Shown here: piece after piece, positions 23,170 through 35,900 of the stretch
Layout of the letters: each line of letters starts with the position of its first letter
Position numbering within the stretch: position 1 is the stretch's first letter
Assembly (NCBI GenBank): GCA_007026445.1
Contig: VDMD01000036.1
Coordinates: forward strand, 62,001 to 126,000
Source of the DNA: Schizophyllum amplum
Lineage: Eukaryota; Basidiomycota; Agaricomycetes; Agaricales; Schizophyllaceae
Reading direction: 5' to 3'
Length of the DNA stretch: 64,000 bases
The notes under the pieces: model-generated
Told to the model about the DNA's origin: nothing
Database searches by the model: none
Seen by the model: only the letters and a program-made list of their open reading frames with translations
Program-made: the position numbers and the translations under genes

Positions 23170-25566
23170 ATGGGCACCCTCCTTTCGCGACCGACGGAGC
23201 CCATCCCTCTGTCTCTCGCTTCACAGCCCACAGGTCTTGGTCCGCAAGCCGCATTTTCTGCTACGTCGAGCGGTCAGCAGCCGGGTCCAACAGACGGTAC
23301 ATGCTCTGCGGAGGGCCCCCATCCGATTGGAGGGCGGAAGCCCGTTGACGGAATTACGCACGACAATGCTGGACGAGCTGGGGCAGCCAAGAAACGCGCC
23401 TCGAAGCGGGGATCGAGGCGCGTGCGGCCGGAAAGCATGGACGCGGAATTGGAGCTACCGGTGGCGCAGAGACCGGTGCGTAACGCGTCTTCTACTTGTG
23501 TGCATCACCAGCGCTGAAGCTGCAACAGCGATTGCACGGTGACGCCTCGAATACGCGCAACTCCTTGAACACGCGCGACGTCAAGCGCAAGGTATCGCGC
23601 TTAGGCGCGCCACAAGTGTCCAGCACGCGAGCGAACTCGGTCGCATCCTCATCGGCTCGACAACTCAGCCCCCCTCAAGACATCCACCACGAGAGCACGA
23701 GCACTTCTGGGCGCATACTCCGACCACGTCCGCCACCGTCGATTGCAGGCAGTCAAGTCTCTTCGTCGCCCGCTCCTCAATCCCGTCGAGGCCGCAAAGG
23801 TGGACGAAAAGCGATCGGCGGGACTCGTAACGGTTCTACTTCCATCCCGCCACCTCGTCCGAAGCGTGGTCGACCGCCGAAGTCGAGCTCGACGACGACG
23901 GCTGAATCCCCGCAGCCCAAACTTGTAAGTACTCTGCATAATCGACGGACACTGGCACGCTCATCGTCAATTACATAGCATGCCCATACGGCTGCGCCTA
24001 CGAACGCGCGTCAACCGCGTGCACTACATGCCGGTCAAGTCGAGCCCGCAAACTGTACTTTACCCTACTCATATACGCCCTGATGCACGCTGACCGACGA
24101 CGCAGACAAAATTGACCTTGACGATGATGGGCGGTGGCGTCATGTACGACTGGATCCCGGCGACTTGTATGTGTCTCGCTTCGCATCTTAGCATTCGAAC
24201 TGACCACCCGGTACAGCATCTACGAATACCGCCCCGACGGCGACAAACCCAACCCCAGCTTCAACTTCCCCGTCGTCTACAGCGGGCAAGACTCGGAGTC
24301 GGAACCCGAACTCGACAATATCACCTACGTCAAGCCAGAGAAGATGACCGACGCCGAGGAGGACGATGAACCTGTGTTCTGCTCTCACCGCTCGTGGGCG
24401 CGACGAGGCTGCATGACTGGTCCGCCCTTCCATGAGGAGGCTCTCAACTATGCGCAAGTCGACGGACCGGCCTACTACGGACCTCACGCCCGCGGTGGGC
24501 TCCCCAGGCCCGACGGTGCCGTTCTCACGCGCTTCATGCGCGTTCCGGGGGACCTTCAGCACCCTAATATGAAAGCGTACGTCCTCACCTATCGTGTCTC
24601 ATTGACCTGAACTCATACATCGGTCTTGCAGCTTGGTCAGATACCCGAATTTCGTCAAGTCTACCGGTCCGAAAAGCGTCATCCCCTTGAAAGGCATGGC
24701 CGGTAAGTCAGTCTGCCACGGTATGGGCCGTCGTTCTGACCCGTTGCGCTATAGCCAAGCTTGGGCGCATTGTTGTCCAAACCGATCACGGCGGGTTGGT
24801 CGTCAAGAACGAAGGCGGGAGGAGAGTCCCATGCATGGTCCCCATGGACCACACCGATCTCTGGTCCCACTATGCAGTCGCGGATGATCAATCCGACATT
24901 GTAAGTACCGCTATGTCTTGTTCGGCCTGCTCGCTGATCTCTCTCTCTCTCTTTCGCCAGACTCCGGACATCATGTGTCTCGAGGACAGCCTCTGCAGAT
25001 CGACGCCCTCCCGTCAATGGAATCCCAGCATCTGGTGCCAAATCCGCTGGTGCCGCCGCTGCGAGAGCTTCATGCACGTTCTATGCATGAGGCGTCAGCA
25101 GATCCACGACCTCGCCTTTTACGCCGACTACCTGGACGAGTGGGATCAGAGCTACCTCCGCTACCTGCTCCAGGAGCACGACTTCGCACCGGACGAGCCA
25201 CCGCGTATGCCGTTCGGCTTCGACCACGACCCTGACCTAGGCGAGGACGTGCATGACGAGGCGGAGGCGTACCCGATGCCGCAGACGACGTGGGCGGAGG
25301 TCGCCGCGCTGCCGATCCGCCGGCGCACGTTTCCCACTGAGGCGCCCGAGACGAACGAGGTCGTCATTCAGCACGCTGTTCGGCAGGTGCTGGACGGGAG
25401 GGGCGGGGACGTCGTGCCCGATGTGCGCGAGTGGCTGCACGGGATTGCTCCGCAGGCGGGGCTTCGAGCGGCGAAGACCATTCTTAACAAGAACCTGCGT
25501 CAGTTGCGGCATGGGAAGGGTGCGCGATGGTTCTTGTGCCCCGCCTGCAAGGCGCAGATCATCTAG
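23170..25566 (+). CDS. AT-hook protein with PHD-like cysteine cluster (Z1)
   Basis: Eight exons: 23170-23475, 23529-23924, 23979-24054, 24106-24166, 24217-24576, 24632-24702, 24755-24900 and 24961-25566 (2022 nt, 673 residues). Residues 1-235 are basic, Ser/Pro-rich and probably disordered, with a clear AT-hook core in PKRGRPPK (RGRP at about 215-218). A middle region includes an acidic stretch (GQDSESEPELD). The C-terminal third has C478-x5-C484-x13-C498-x4-C503-x2-C506-x4-H511-x2-C514. The last part, C-x2-C-x4-H-x2-C, matches the core of a PHD finger, and a final C665-x2-C668 lies about 150 residues on. It is probably a nuclear DNA- or chromatin-associated protein; this is inference and the family name is unknown to me. 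Z2 is a broken inverted copy. Confidence 0.85.
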
Positions 25567-26139
25567 TATTCACCAACAGTCTTCGTCTACGGACTGCCAC
25601 TATTCTTGCACTTACCGTTGATGTTCTCTCAGTATAGTATGCTATACGTATTATCCTTCTGGTATACGCTTTTCTCCGTGAAACTATGGCCATGGCCTCT
25701 TCCTCAGGTCTCTGTTCTTGATACAGTGCGGCCGTTTGCTGCTACGCGGCGAGGATCGGGCCGGCGATCACATGACAAATTGACATTTGCTCATGTTTGC
25801 TCCATCAAATCTGGACTTACGTTCAACGTCCACCTCGCATGCCCCTTTCGATGTAGATGGCCCTTATTGCTGAATGTACGCAATACAATCAGTGTTATCG
25901 TACGTGACTGGCATACTCGCCATTGACCTCGACCGTGGGCGCTCGCTTTCACGCCTTTGCAATGACCAGTGCTCCTTTCAGGTCTGACCGGACGATGCAT
26001 GCACGCCAAGAACAATGAGATCTTTGTTCTGCTCGCCCTCCATAGCTACCCTCACTTGACACTGCCCTCCACCACCTTTGGTGTCATCCTTCATCACTAT
26101 CTTCATAGATCTCATTCGCGCATCTAATCTCACCGTGCC
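25567..26139. other. Intergenic, no gene recognised
   Basis: The 3' flank of Z1 and presumptive promoter of short F-box gene C. No CACGTG was seen here, unlike at the long F-box genes. Confidence 0.5.
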
Positions 26140-28251
26140 ATGGCTGAAGCGTCCCATGTGGATGATGCGACTGACGTCCTGCATACTACCGAGGCCCCTA
26201 GTGACCACAACGACGAAGACGCCACTGCCGTCGAACCCAACGTAGGCGTCCTGCGCGTGAACGTAGAAGTCGTCAGCGTTCAGCACATCGAGGACACGCT
26301 GCTTACCCAGGACGCCACCGGAACCCAAAACGTTGCGGACTACGGCATCGACGCTCAGCACGCCACTGAACCTACTGGCGCTCAGCACGCCACTGAGCCT
26401 GCTAGCGTCCAGCGCGCCACTGATCTCACTGGGGCTCAGCACATCGTTGACCCCACTGGCGTCCAGCTAGCAGACAACAAACGCCTTCGCCATCGACTTC
26501 TCACGACGCCCAAGCTCTGGATCCGCGAAAGCATAGACTCCCTTGGGCTCCTTGACGGCGTCCGCACAATCAACCTTCGAGAAAGTGTCCGCCCAATCAA
26601 GGTGCTCGACAGCGTCCGCACACTCAAAATTCGCGAAAGCGCCCAAAGTCTCCATCTCGGAGTCGTCGACGGCGCCAGGGTTCTTAAGCTCGTCGACGGC
26701 ACTAGAGCCCTTAAGCTCGTCGACGGCGCGCGGACGGCATTCATCAATACGTGGTCAGCCAAACAGCCACTCGTGCTCGCTGAGCTCCCCCTGGACGTGG
26801 TTTACGAGGTACGTAACGACACTTGATTTCCCCTTTTCGTGAACGAGTTCATTGGCGTGAGCGCGATCTCGTCTCATTAGGTCTCTTAGAAGAGTGGCCA
26901 TCTACCTCGGAAATCGCGCCTCCGCCGGAGTATCATTTACGAACGTCATCTCATATCCTCCACCCTCGCGCCCATGCTCCTCTACCCCAACGCTGACCAT
27001 CCCTGACCACAGATCTTCACGCACCTCCACCCCGCCGATCTCCTCAGCGTATCCCGTATAAACAAGACGCTGCGCGGCATGCTGCTGCATAGGAGCGGGC
27101 GCTGGATATGGAGGGCGAGTTTTGCGAACGTGAATGGCGGTGCAGGGAACGGCGGTGTAGGGCGCGCGCGTGGCGGTGCAGGGGACGCGCATGGCGGTCC
27201 GGGGGACGCGCGTCGCGGTCCTGGGGAAGCGTACAAGGGTCCGGTGTACGGCTGCCCCGAAGTCCCGGACGATCTCAACGAGCCGCAATTCGCGCGATTC
27301 CTCTTTGACGAACTTTGTATGGTGCGTGCACCTCATTGCGGTGCTACAGTCGCAAATGACACCGTTGATGCTCATGCCAGTCATCAGAACTGCTCGGGAC
27401 CTGGCGGCATCTACATCGCATGGACGACGCGGATGCGGTACTGTGATATTTGCGTCTCGACCTCGGATATGTAGGTTCTCCTTGTTCCTCTTCATCTCCT
27501 TCACGTTCATGTAGCTTCCATCCTTCAAACCCCTTCTTCGCCTTCCTCGCGCCTCCCCGAGCGTCGTCCTCGCGCCTCCACGTTCTTCCTCGTACCCGTC
27601 CTTTCCTCCGCCTTCGTCGTCCTTTCCTCCGCCTTCGTCGCCCTCATTCCTTTGAATGCCTCATGCCGTTTCCCTTGTCTTTCAAGCCTCTTCCTTCACC
27701 TTCCTCGCGCCTTTTCCTCTCTACTCCACTTCTTTGTCCACTCCTAGCCAATATTTCCCTCGACCAATGCTGACGCGTCCGCCCAGATTTGGTACCATCG
27801 AGCAAGCCCTTTCCCAGGGCGGTCATCCGGGTCGGGTACTCATATCAAATTTTGTGCCTGCACTCCGTACGTGTTCTTTCTACTAGCGTAGTGACTGCAT
27901 GTCTGCGCGACGATTCTCGCAGGCTCTCCGAGAAGCTGATATTGTGATCAGATTGTAAAGGCAACGTCGACCTGTTCGTGCGAAGCGAGGTCGAGGCGTT
28001 CGTCGACACGCTCATGGAACTCCAAGTCAGGGGTGCGCCGCCGGACGTCGTGTTCGCATGGCTAGAGCTGCAGCGCAGACGGTGCCGGCAAGCGTATGAG
28101 GTTCGTCGAATTCGTTATTGTTATGCGTTTTACAGGGCGCTGACACCGGAACCAGCACATGATGTGGTTGGACGAGTGGAAGCGCGAGCGCGACAGGATA
28201 CGCCTCGAGGCGGAAACGAGAGAGGCATGTCGCATTTGGGCGCAAGCGTGA
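26140..28251 (+). CDS. Short F-box protein with repeat-rich N-terminus (C)
   Basis: Six exons: 26140-26808, 27013-27321, 27388-27470, 27787-27866, 27961-28100 and 28156-28251 (1377 nt, 458 residues). Exon 1 encodes about 200 residues of imperfect repeats: ATEPTGAQH-like 9-mers, then VDGxRxLKL-like units. These are followed by LVLAELPLDVVYE, which begins the F-box. The F-box exon has a Gly-rich insertion (alternating GGAGN, GGAGD and GGPGD units) not present in A, B or G. The zinc knot is kept (CMNC ... CDIC). The protein stops after the charged segment EWKRERDRIRLEAETREA, so the ~400-residue C-terminal half of the long F-box proteins is absent. It neighbours D, which has the same short design, suggesting a tandem pair. 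Skp1 binding is inferred from the family. Confidence 0.8.
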
Positions 28252-28891
28252 GTTATTTGCGTGGTCATTCGTCGTTCGACCTCAATACTGACGTCGTGTA
28301 TCTCAGGACGTACAAGAAAGCGGTCCAGCCGCGAGTTATGGCGCGATTTGATTCTCTCGTATTTGAGTGTGTAGTGTGCTGAGGCCGTGAATTACTCTCG
28401 CATTCGTCCCTGGATATGTCTCCCAGAATCGAGTCTGTACAGAATGGTGGACATGCGCAGTGTGGAGGAATCGTGCGCGTTCGACAGCGCGCCTTTGTGT
28501 CGGTCTTCAGCGTACGTCTTTCACAACTGGCCGTTCCCTTTTCGGGCCTGACCGTCCGCCTTTTAGACTCAGGAGTTCGCCTTTCAAACTTGACCGCTCC
28601 CTTTGAGACTCGACCATTCGTTCTTTTCACTTGACCATTCGTCTTTCAGATTTAACCGGTGTCCTTTGTGACTTGACCGTGCGTATGGCAGAATCAATCC
28701 ACACGTCCTTCGAGGGCCACCCATACGCGGTATAAATTGACAAGGCGCTTGCTTCCATTATTCGCCGGTACCTGCCTTCTCTCCTCCCCATCTGATTCTT
28801 CCTGGATACTTCTCGTCGCATCACTTGTTCCTCTTCACCTTCTCCCTCATCGCTTCTTCATTCTTCCTTCACGTATCTGCCCCGCGCAATC

Positions 28892-30321
28892 ATGGCCGGC
28901 GTATCCCACGAGAACGGTGCCACCGATGTTCGACATGCCGACATGACCGCCGGCGAGCACAATCACAATGCCACTGGTGTCCCGGACGTCGACACCGCCA
29001 CTAGCGCCCAGCACGCGAAAAACCGCGACGTCGGAGCTCCTGTCGCCTGCAATCCTGAGCACGCTACCGACACTCCGAAGGACGTAGCGAACGTCATTGG
29101 TGCCCGGGAGGCATGGCTCAAGACGTTCAACTCAACGAACCGCAAGCTCCTCCTCGCTGAGCTCCCCTTGGAGCTCGTCTACGAGGTACGTGGTCAGAGA
29201 CTCACTCCGATTTTGCCTCCCTGGCTGATCATCGACTGACGCCCAGATCCTCACTAGCCTCCATCCTGCCGATCTCCTGAGCGTATCGCGCCTGAACAAG
29301 ACGCTGCGCCACGTACTTCTGCACAAGAGCGCGCGTTGGATCTGGATGGTTAGCTTCCAGAGTGTGCGCGGCGATCCAGCCTGGGAGGACGCGTACGGCG
29401 GTCCTGGCGGCTGTCCCAAGATCCCGAACGATCTCAATGAGCCGCAATTCGCTCATTTTCTGTTCGACGACTTGTGTATGGTGCGTGTGCGATGTGTTCC
29501 GCGTGACGTGCCGTCTGCGTGTTAGAAGTCACGATCTTGACTTACCAATTTGCATCTAAATCCAGAAATGTGGATCACCTGACGCCGACTTCGTTGCGTG
29601 GAACGCATGCATGCGGTACTGCGACGAGTGTGCCAACGGAGTGTACGTCGTCTCTTCACCTTGAACTGCACTGCATACTCTTCTGTCTTTCACCCTCTCG
29701 CGTTACTCGTGCCCACTGTAGACCTCGCCTCACGCTCACTCTCTGTCGCCTTTGATGGTGCCCAACCTTCATGCTCATCCCGGCGTTATCTTCGTATCTA
29801 CCCCTCACGTCCTTGATCTACCCCCGAGATCGAGATCATGTCTGACAATGCCGCACAGATTCTGTACGCTACAATCGCCAACGCCTGATGACACCTGCTG
29901 TATGCATTGTCGCAAGACACGAGAGTGTATAGTCAATTGTGTGCCCGCCTGCTGTACGTGTTCCGAATTATCTGCGCTCGCGTGTTACATGCTCGGCAGG
30001 GAGGGCGCACGCCTTGTCGCCATCGCCGTGACTTCAAATGCTCATATCCTTCACAGATGTTGATGACCAAAGACTGTTCGTGAGGACCGAGCTCATAGCG
30101 TTCGTCGCCGCCCTTGAGGACTGCAGCACGGACGACGAGCGACTCGATTTGGTGGTGGACAGCCATCTGCGTTGCCAGCAAATATATGGGGTTCGTGGTT
30201 TCCTTGATTGCGCCTTCTACAAATCCGCTGACACATGCCTCAGCATATTGGCTGGCTGGCCAACTGGAAGCACGAGCGCGACAGCATGCGCCGCGACGCG
30301 AGAACGGTGGAGGGATGTTGA
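28892..30321 (+). CDS. Short F-box protein (D)
   Basis: Six exons: 28892-29185, 29247-29480, 29566-29642, 29859-29953, 30057-30190 and 30244-30321 (912 nt, 303 residues). The F-box starts at LLLAELPLELVYE and continues with LHPADLLSVSRLNKTLRHVL. The Cys quartet follows, C-M-K-C ... C-D-E-C with x16 between the pairs. Exon 4 has several additional cysteines. Like C, it ends right after the charged segment (WKHERDSMRRDARTVEG), so it lacks the C-terminal region and finger of the long type. It is convergent with gene E, whose stop lies 187 bp away. Role inferred as an SCF adaptor, possibly with altered substrate binding. Confidence 0.8.
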
Positions 30322-32979
30322 GCACCCGCCGAAGCGTGAAGTCGAATACGTAGCGTTGAATCGCTGAACTCATGCCGCGAGTTTCAGAGAGTAGCACGAC
30401 TGGAGATGCGGGTACTGGATTGACTTAGTGTTTTACAAGCTTTCGATAAATAAGATAGAATTGGACCACGAGTAGCTAAAGCACGGTCTCGTTTGTAACT
30501 TGTAATCTCACAACTCCGTGCCCGAGACTGGTGGCGCATCTGGGATTGTGAACATAGCTTCGTGTACGAACTCGCGGCGAGGAAACGCGAGCCCATTTGG
30601 AAGCATGCCACTCCCGCGCCTCGGGACGATGTCCCTGAAGGTGACAACGTCCTTGCCATGCCTGCAGTCGAGTAAGAAGATGATGCACAGGTGTGAGTTC
30701 ACGACGTACAGGGAGCTGAGATGACTACCGGCATCGTATCCGTTGAATGTCGCTGAACAATGGGCACAGAACACCATGATCGTACGAGGTAGGATGGCGT
30801 TACTCTCATGCGTCTCCGCGAGGGACCACTCCGAGTTAGCGAGCTCCCAACGGCACCAGGCTGCTTCTTCCTCGGACGCGAGGAATATCTTGTCGCCCGA
30901 AGACAGACGATCCCGGGCGTACGCCACCTATGATCAAGTAAGATTCATGCTCGTCGCAAATCGTGGTCCACATGAGCAGAAAGAAAATGGACACATACCA
31001 CGTTCGGCCATCGTAAGGCCTGTAATACCTCCTTGCCCTCCACGAAGAACCAGGGGTCCCGTAGCTGAACCTCGTCGTGCGTCGCCCTATCCGGATCCAT
31101 GCCCGCGAGTGTCAAAAGCCCGCGCGCGATCTGCGCGAAACCGACGTCGGCAACAGCCAGCCGTCGCGCCGACCAAGGAAAGAAGGCACGCTCTTTGCCA
31201 GTGGCAGGGCCAGAAACGTTCACAAAATAGTCCGTGACAGAATCATCCACGAGGAGGTCCGGATAGGTCTTCACGGTCCCGCGCGCCTCATATTCTAGTA
31301 CGATTACGAATAGCGTGGACGCCAAACGTAGATGGTCGACGGTCGTAGCCTGGCCAGGACGTGCAGTCTTCAAGAGGTCAATGAGAGCCGCATCCGCCTG
31401 CTCGCGCCACTTCGCGAGAGATGTGGGCGGGATCTCCTTGATGAGTCGAAGGTAGAAATCGCGCGACAGCTGGCACTGGTCAACCGGCGTGTTCTCGAGG
31501 GCTGTCCGTAGGTTCTCGAGCGATACGAGGCTGCCAATTGGGGGAAAGACGGCGTCGCGAGGTTGAGTGGCGAGAAACTCGTCGTACACGTCGGCAAGTA
31601 GATAGTAGCGCCTACGGATGATATCGGCCTTCTGAAGTTTGAGGCGGACTCTGTTCCTCTCCGTCACGAACATATTCAGCTCGCTTTCGATCTTCTTCCA
31701 TCCTGTGGTAGACTGGTTATGCATGAGGCGAGTATATGTCTTCTCCACGCACCTTTCTGAGTCAGGCGTTGTGTCTTGCGTACTAGCGGATGATCACGCA
31801 GGTCGTGCTCGAGCTTTTGGAGTTCTTCACCCCAGCCAGATTCGCGTAGCTTCTGGTAGATGCTGCGAGCAGTGTAATGAGACGGTGCTATGAAGATCGC
31901 GTTTGTTGCAAGTTGACTTACGCTTCTCGCCGCTGCCTGCGTAGATCCCTCCTGACCATCTTCTCCAGCTGTAAGCCATGCTACTCGAGCGATCAGCCCA
32001 CGTGGACCAAGCGCAGAGACCATGTTACAAACCTCACTTTGCTCCTCGCACTGCCGACGACGGTCGCGCAACCACGCAAGTACCAGCTCATCATCATCGT
32101 CCGGGAGCATGTTACACGCGTCGAAGAAGGATTCAACTTGGTCGATCACATAGATCGTTCCATAGGTCTTATGCTCTGACCCAACATCCAGTCAGCGATA
32201 AGGAGAAGCGTGTGTGGCCTTGGGACGCACCGTACGAAGGCACACACACCTCCAGAGCTCTTCGCACATCATCGTCACCCTCCAACTCGTCATGTTCCAT
32301 GAACCTGTGCGCGCGCGCAACCAGAATGATGAGCAACGCGTCAGCAATGAGCAAATAGCTCATACTTCTCTTCGAGGCACTTCCCACAACACCGAACGCG
32401 CGCCGCCCAAGCAACGTTGACGCCATATCGACTCGGGCAGTACTGCAGGAAGGTCAGTTGACCGAAAATCGTCAGTTGACCGAAAATCCGACACCAACAA
32501 CGACGTGCCATGCAGGACTTGTCGAACAACAGCCGCGCGTACTGCGGCTCGTTCAGATCAACCGGAACGGGCGGGATGTCCTCGTCATTGTGGAAGCTGG
32601 CGCGCCATATCCACCGAGCGCTTTTCCGCATGAGCGCGTCGCGCAACGTCTTGTTCGTCCGCGACACACTCAGGAGCTGCGCGGGCTGGAGGTGGCTGAA
32701 GATCTGTGAAGGATGGTCAACTCAGAAAGAAGCATGATCAACTCAGAACGAAGGATGGTCAACTCAGAACTGGACGTTGCGAGACGCGCGAGGGTAAGAC
32801 TCTGAGAGGAATGAATCATCGCACCTCATACATCACGTCCAAGGGAAACTCTGAGAGAGCGGCTAGCTTGCTCTTGGACTTCCTAGGGGTCAGCGCCTTT
32901 CGGCTTTCTGACGCTCTGAGTCCCTTGGCCTTCCGGCTTTCTGACGCTCCCTTGACCTTACGGCTCTGCGAGACCCTGC

Positions 32980-32987
32980 GTCGTTTT
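32980..32987. repeat. hAT target-site duplication, left copy
   Basis: GTCGTTTT directly outside the left terminal repeat, identical to 36894-36901. An 8-bp duplication is the hallmark of hAT insertion. Confidence 0.95.
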
Positions 32988-35900
32988 TAGAGCTCGGTAT
33001 GTAACTACTATGTTAGTAACATATGTATAAAACCCCTGTAAGTAACTAGTGAATAATAGTTACTCACTCGGGGTCTCTGAGAGCATGTTAATAATTGTTA
33101 ACAACCTCCAAATGCTGGGGAAGGGGACAGCGTCGACGGAGGACGCGTGCCACGGCCCAGGCCGGAATTTCGACTCGGCCCGAGGACCGTGCCACGTAAT
33201 CATGGCGTGATCATGTCACCAACGGCACTTCGCGACAACGCGTCCCCCTTCGTCGTTCTGAATCTCAACATTCTGTCCAGCGGAACAGGACATGGACTTC
33301 GAAGACACTGTCCACCAGCTAGCGCTCTTGATCGACCATCTGCCTCCCTCTCTTCCTTGCTACGACGGGGCCGACTCTCACTACGCGACTTTTCTTGATT
33401 TCTCGCTCGACCCCGACCTTCTCGACAAGACCGGCGATGAAGTAGGAGCTATCAACGAGCAGCTCAAGAGGGTGTTTGGATGGAAGTCGAGGACGTCAGG
33501 AGATGGTATCATCCCTATCCTTGAACGGGGCAAGGCTCTGCGCGGGGTCACGGATGTTCTTCGTCACTGGTATGGGAAACACCCCGGCAATCAAGTGCTC
33601 GCGAAGTGGGCACATGATATATGTGAGGGGGTAAAGAAGGTTTACCATACAGAGGGCCACATGGTGCGTTCTCAGCCATAATCTTTTGGTTGCGTGCGTT
33701 CTCACAGAACATCAGTTGCCGTCATTGCAGGACGCACTCCCCGCGCCGCCGCGCACGTCTCAGAAGCGGGCGCGGAGCCCCAGCACGGGAAGTACAGGCT
33801 ACGCCGAGAGCGAGACCGCGTTTGGGGACACGGTGGAGCACGACAAGGACCCGGATGACCAGGACGATGATAATGAAGAAAGTTCGGCAAGCGCGGAGAA
33901 GCAGGTATGTGAGCCGCCTTTTGCGACGCTCTCAGCTCACCGCTTATAGACCGGGAAGGGTGGCCGGACACCCATAGAGCTGCTGAACAAGATCTGCATC
34001 AAGTACGAGGCCGAGGGTACGCGATCGAAGAAGATCCAAAAGCACTGGCGATGCGTTGGCCAGGGATGCAAGTACTCGGCATCTGGGAACCCTTGTAAGT
34101 CCATCTTGTTGAAGCTTACACCCAGGCTGACTTCTAGTAGCTGTGAATCGTGTCTATCTGCACGCTGAAGACTGCAAGAAGCTCAAGGCATCGCATCCTG
34201 AGCTGCATGCTGCCGTCGTGGACGCGCAGGCGCGAGCGGCGTTGGAGCGGCGCAACGTGGCGAACGGCAACGCAGACGCATCGTCAAAGGCGGATGCCGA
34301 GGGCGAGCCGCCGAAGAAGAAGAGGCATGAGGGGGGGACAGTGGAGGATAAGGCTCGCGAGACTGGACGTGCGCGTCTTCAGGCAGCTGTTAACCACGCT
34401 ATCTTGATTCTCTTTTGTGTGTGTGGCATTCCCCTGCGGGTCCTCGATACGCCGGAGTGGAAGACGTTGATGGGAATACTGAATGCGAACTATCTGCCGC
34501 CATCGTCGAATACGTTCGCTGAGAAGCTCATCCCACAAGAGGCTATGTTCGTGCGTCAAGAGCAGCAGAAAATACTGGCGAAATCCAACAACCTCACGAT
34601 CTCCTTCGATGGAGGGAGTACGCGCAAGGACTCGATCTATTTCGTTCACGCAACCACCCCGGAACGCGAGCACTTCTTCATCGATGGGCACGTCGGTACA
34701 GACGAGAAACACACTGCAGAATGGGTTGCAGACACCTTGAAACAGGTGAGAATTTTCTCGCTCGTCGTGCTCGTGCTAAGCATGTTGATATCCAACGCAG
34801 TCCATCACACCGTTCAAGCACCTTGTCAGCGCGTTTGTCTCTGACCGGGCAAGCAATGCTATTGGGGGACGGGAAATTATTCTCGCAGAGGTCCCCGTAG
34901 CGCTAGACCTCGGGGACAGCTGCCACCATCTTCAAAACACGACAAAGGACATTACGAAGCTGCCCGAGTTTCAGTGGGTACGTCTGTCGTTTGCTCGACG
35001 TTCCCTCGGCTGTTACATTTGACCAACTGTTCAACTAATATACGGCTACTTTGTAGATGAACAAGCGCCTCAAATCCGTGATCACGCATTTCAGCAAGTC
35101 TACCTACTCTCGGGCGATGCTGAAGCAGTCCGGCGAAGAGGAGGGCGAAAAGGTGTATAATCTCAAGAAAATAGGCAAGACTCGCTTTGGGTCGCATCAT
35201 CCGGCGGCCTCCTCGCTGCTCGCCGTCATGGGGCATATTCGGAAGCTCGTACAGAACGGTTCCATAAGCTTCAAGGTGAATACCATGAATCTCGCCAGCA
35301 ATTCCGATGTCCTCAATTGACATGATCAAAACCAGAATAAAACACTCGCTAGCCTATTCTCGAAAGGCGGGCGTGCGTCGTACACGAAGCTGGAAAGCGC
35401 ACTGCAACAATACGTCGACATTGTGGAGGCTCCTGTCAAGGCGATCTGCGCGCTCGAGGCGTCACATGCAACACTATCTGACGTTTTTGTGTTCTTCCTT
35501 GCCATTGCAGCCCATCTCAATGAGCTCTTCAACAACGCCCAGTCCGGGATCGACTCGGGGGTTGCGGACGATGTGACCGAGATATTCAACGACCGCTACG
35601 ACGAAATATTTGACGAAGACCACGATGAATATTTCGTGACCTTCGCGCTTGATCCTCGTGCGTTCTCGCTCAGACCGTGTAATATAATGCAGCTGACCCA
35701 TTTCTTAGGTTATCCCATGTCTGATATCTTGCTCGTCGCTCCCACAATGAACCCGACTGTCATGATACCACGACCGGGAATCGATCTGTCCATGCCGCAT
35801 CCGCGTGCATATGATCGTGTCAAGGAGTATCTCAAGCAGCGTCTCCGCTACCGCATATTCCCACATTACGATCTGGTCTATAAGGAGCATGGTCAGCGGG

